Origin: JBDRLD01 sp043813445
GTDB taxonomy: Bacteria; Patescibacteriota; Patescibacteriia; JACPHY01
Assembly (NCBI GenBank): GCA_043813445.1
Contig: JBDRLD010000020.1
Span: 1 to 15,238, forward strand
DNA length: 15,238 bases
Reading direction: 5' to 3'
Position numbers and translations under genes: made by a program. The first letter of the stretch is position 1; every line of letters starts with the position of its first letter. Below the pieces are notes generated by a model. The model was not told where the DNA came from. It did no database searches and saw nothing but the letters and a program-made list of their open reading frames with translations. Below, piece after piece: positions 14,163 to 15,238 of the stretch.

Positions 14163-14831
14163 CTACTTCGTAAGGATAAACGCATGGAGGGCACTCCGCT
14201 CATCAAGCTCTTGCACGGTACGCAATCCGTATGCACGGAATAGCGCGCGAAGCTCGCGCGGGTGACGACGAATGCGCCGGATTCCGCGTCGGTGCATCCT
14301 TGGCAAGAGATCATCAGGCAAGTATCGTTTCATAGCACTGAGTGTACCCAATGGACGAGCGTCAAATTGCAAAAACGCAGCGCCGCGCAGGCACCGCGAA
14401 ATCTTCGCTACGTAGTTCTCAATCTCCGCAAACGACTCGAGATGCTGAAACGTTAGTGCGGAATACACACAATCAACCGGCTCGCTCCACCAGTCCTGCG
14501 CTGGGAGGTAACATGAAATATTTCCGACCCCGTACTGACCACACCGCTGTTGAAGCTTCGAGAGCATGAAGGGAGATGCATCCACCACCTTCAGATTAAC
14601 AAACCGCCGCGCCATCGGCACGGCGAGCCGACCGATGCCGCACCCGATCTCCACCGCAACGCGATGCGTACGAATGTGTGGCGCGAGGTGTTGCCAGATA
14701 AAATCCGTCGTCCGTTCTCCCGATTTCCAAAATGCATCCTCCTCACGCCACCGCTCTTTCGAGCGGGTCGTAATATAGAACATTGGGTCCTCCTTCGCAA
14801 ATTTGTCCCACGGACTCTCCTGGAGGGGCAT
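14163..14831 (-). CDS. SAM-dependent methyltransferase (class I)
   Basis: A 222-residue protein started at ATG 14831 (MPLQESPWDKFAKEDP). The frame extends upstream to 14927, but that part overlaps the glycosyltransferase end and has no typical sequence. SAM-binding motif I is VAVEIGCGIGRLAVP (58-72), the acidic ribose-binding residue is D84 (KVVDASP), and motif IV is about VDCVYSALTFQHL (119-131). The short N-terminal WDKFAKEDPMFYI and KERWREEDAFW stretches occur in methyltransferases found in glycan-biosynthesis loci, but the substrate cannot be told. It begins 11 nt after the glycosyltransferase stop, so it is likely cotranscribed and may methylate a sugar or glycan chain made by that enzyme (inference). 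The C-terminal half is rich in Arg and His (MHRRGIRRIRRHPREL). Confidence 0.85.
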   Translation of the reverse strand: MPLQESPWDKFAKEDPMFYITTRSKERWREEDAFWKSGERTTDFIWQHLAPHIRTHRVAVEIGCGIGRLAVPMARRFVNLKVVDASPFMLSKLQQRCGQYGVGNISCYLPAQDWWSEPVDCVYSALTFQHLESFAEIENYVAKISRCLRGAAFLQFDARPLGTLSAMKRYLPDDLLPRMHRRGIRRIRRHPRELRALFRAYGLRTVQELDERSALHAFILTK

Positions 14832-14842
14832 AGTATCGTCGG

Positions 14843-15238
14843 TTACTGCGCTGCTACGGTAGTATAGACATGCTCGTAGGCGCGCGCAACCACCCCACCG
14901 CTCTGACGCTCCGCCCGCTCCAAGCACGCAGATCGCATCTCTCGGAGCGCCTGTGTTCCCTCAATGCACGCACGGAGCCCACGGACAAGGTCTTCCACGC
15001 TGCCCGGATCCACGAGAATACCCGTCCGTCCGTCATCAACGAGCTCCGGAATACCGCCTACGCGGCTCGCGACCACCGGAACTCCGTGTGCGAACGCCTC
15101 AAGAATCACGCTCGGCTGATTCTCGTCACAAAGCGATGGAACGACGAGCACATCCGCATGCGCCAACGTGCGTGCGACTCCATCCGCATCGAGCCGCTGG
15201 CATCGCTCCCTAGGAGTGTGTCGGCAAACGAGTAATTC
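14843..15238 (-). CDS. GT4-family glycosyltransferase (GT-B fold), C-terminal part
   Basis: The frame is open from the right edge to TAA at 14843-14845 (131 residues visible), so the N-terminal acceptor-binding domain lies outside the window. The visible part is the nucleotide-sugar-binding half: LAHADVLVVPSLCDENQPSV, then ILEAFAHGVPVVASRVGGIPELVDDGRTGILVDPG. The E-x7-E arrangement (E in DENQPS and E in ILEAFA) is the hallmark of retaining GT4 enzymes such as WbaZ- or PimA-type transferases. It adds a sugar from a nucleotide donor to a lipid-linked or other acceptor at the inner face of the membrane. A methyltransferase gene follows at once. Acceptor and donor are unknown. Confidence 0.9.
   Translation of the reverse strand, partial: ELLVCRHTPRERCQRLDADGVARTLAHADVLVVPSLCDENQPSVILEAFAHGVPVVASRVGGIPELVDDGRTGILVDPGSVEDLVRGLRACIEGTQALREMRSACLERAERQSGGVVARAYEHVYTTVAAQ

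Noticed and set aside
14832..14927. 32-residue extension of the methyltransferase
   Set aside because: It overlaps the 3' end of the glycosyltransferase gene in another frame; the ATG at 14831 follows that stop by 11 nt and begins family-like sequence.

Overview
The window looks like a chromosomal segment of a candidate-phyla-radiation bacterium (Patescibacteria) of moderate GC content. This is inferred from gene content, not from a marker gene: small GT-C type membrane glycosyltransferases, cohesin and dockerin proteins with no enzymes, a DUF916-like surface protein, and threonine/serine/alanine-rich secreted proteins of a kind common in that group. TGA is used as an ordinary stop (for example at 3462-3464, 6578-6580 and 12651-12653), so the code is standard and the UGA-recoding lineages (Gracilibacteria/Absconditabacteria) are unlikely. 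Most genes have weak or no Shine-Dalgarno sequence.

Layout: 1-1380 (minus) is a two-gene unit, a CDP-alcohol phosphatidyltransferase followed 9 bp later by a GT39-like membrane glycosyltransferase that runs off the left edge. It diverges from a 678-residue polytopic membrane protein (1428-3464, plus). Then comes a compact, self-contained cassette (about 3737-5331, plus): a near-consensus sigma70-type promoter, a leader with three small hairpins, a strong Shine-Dalgarno site, two soluble cysteine-containing proteins of unknown function that end in the same CPxCGVELTKP tail, and a terminator. It is bordered on each side by members of a palindromic intergenic repeat family.

Region 5538-11559 (minus) is a four-gene cell-surface cluster. 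In transcription order it holds a large secreted protein with three tandem jelly-roll-like repeats, a second secreted protein that shares its 161-residue C-terminal domain, a DUF916-like protein with one membrane anchor and a lysine-rich cytoplasmic tail, and a dockerin protein. Divergent from it (11763-14068, plus) are two translationally coupled, membrane-anchored cohesin proteins. The cohesins and the dockerin together suggest a calcium-dependent surface assembly; the DUF916-like protein next to two proteins with a common C-terminal domain recalls the WxL / WxL-interacting-protein arrangement of Firmicutes. The joint function is inference.

The right end (14163-15238, minus) carries a SAM-dependent methyltransferase preceded by the C-terminal part of a GT4-family glycosyltransferase, facing the cohesin genes across a hairpin terminator. 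With the glycosyltransferases at the left end, this makes the window a cell-envelope region. No tRNA, rRNA, CRISPR array, transposase or origin was seen.
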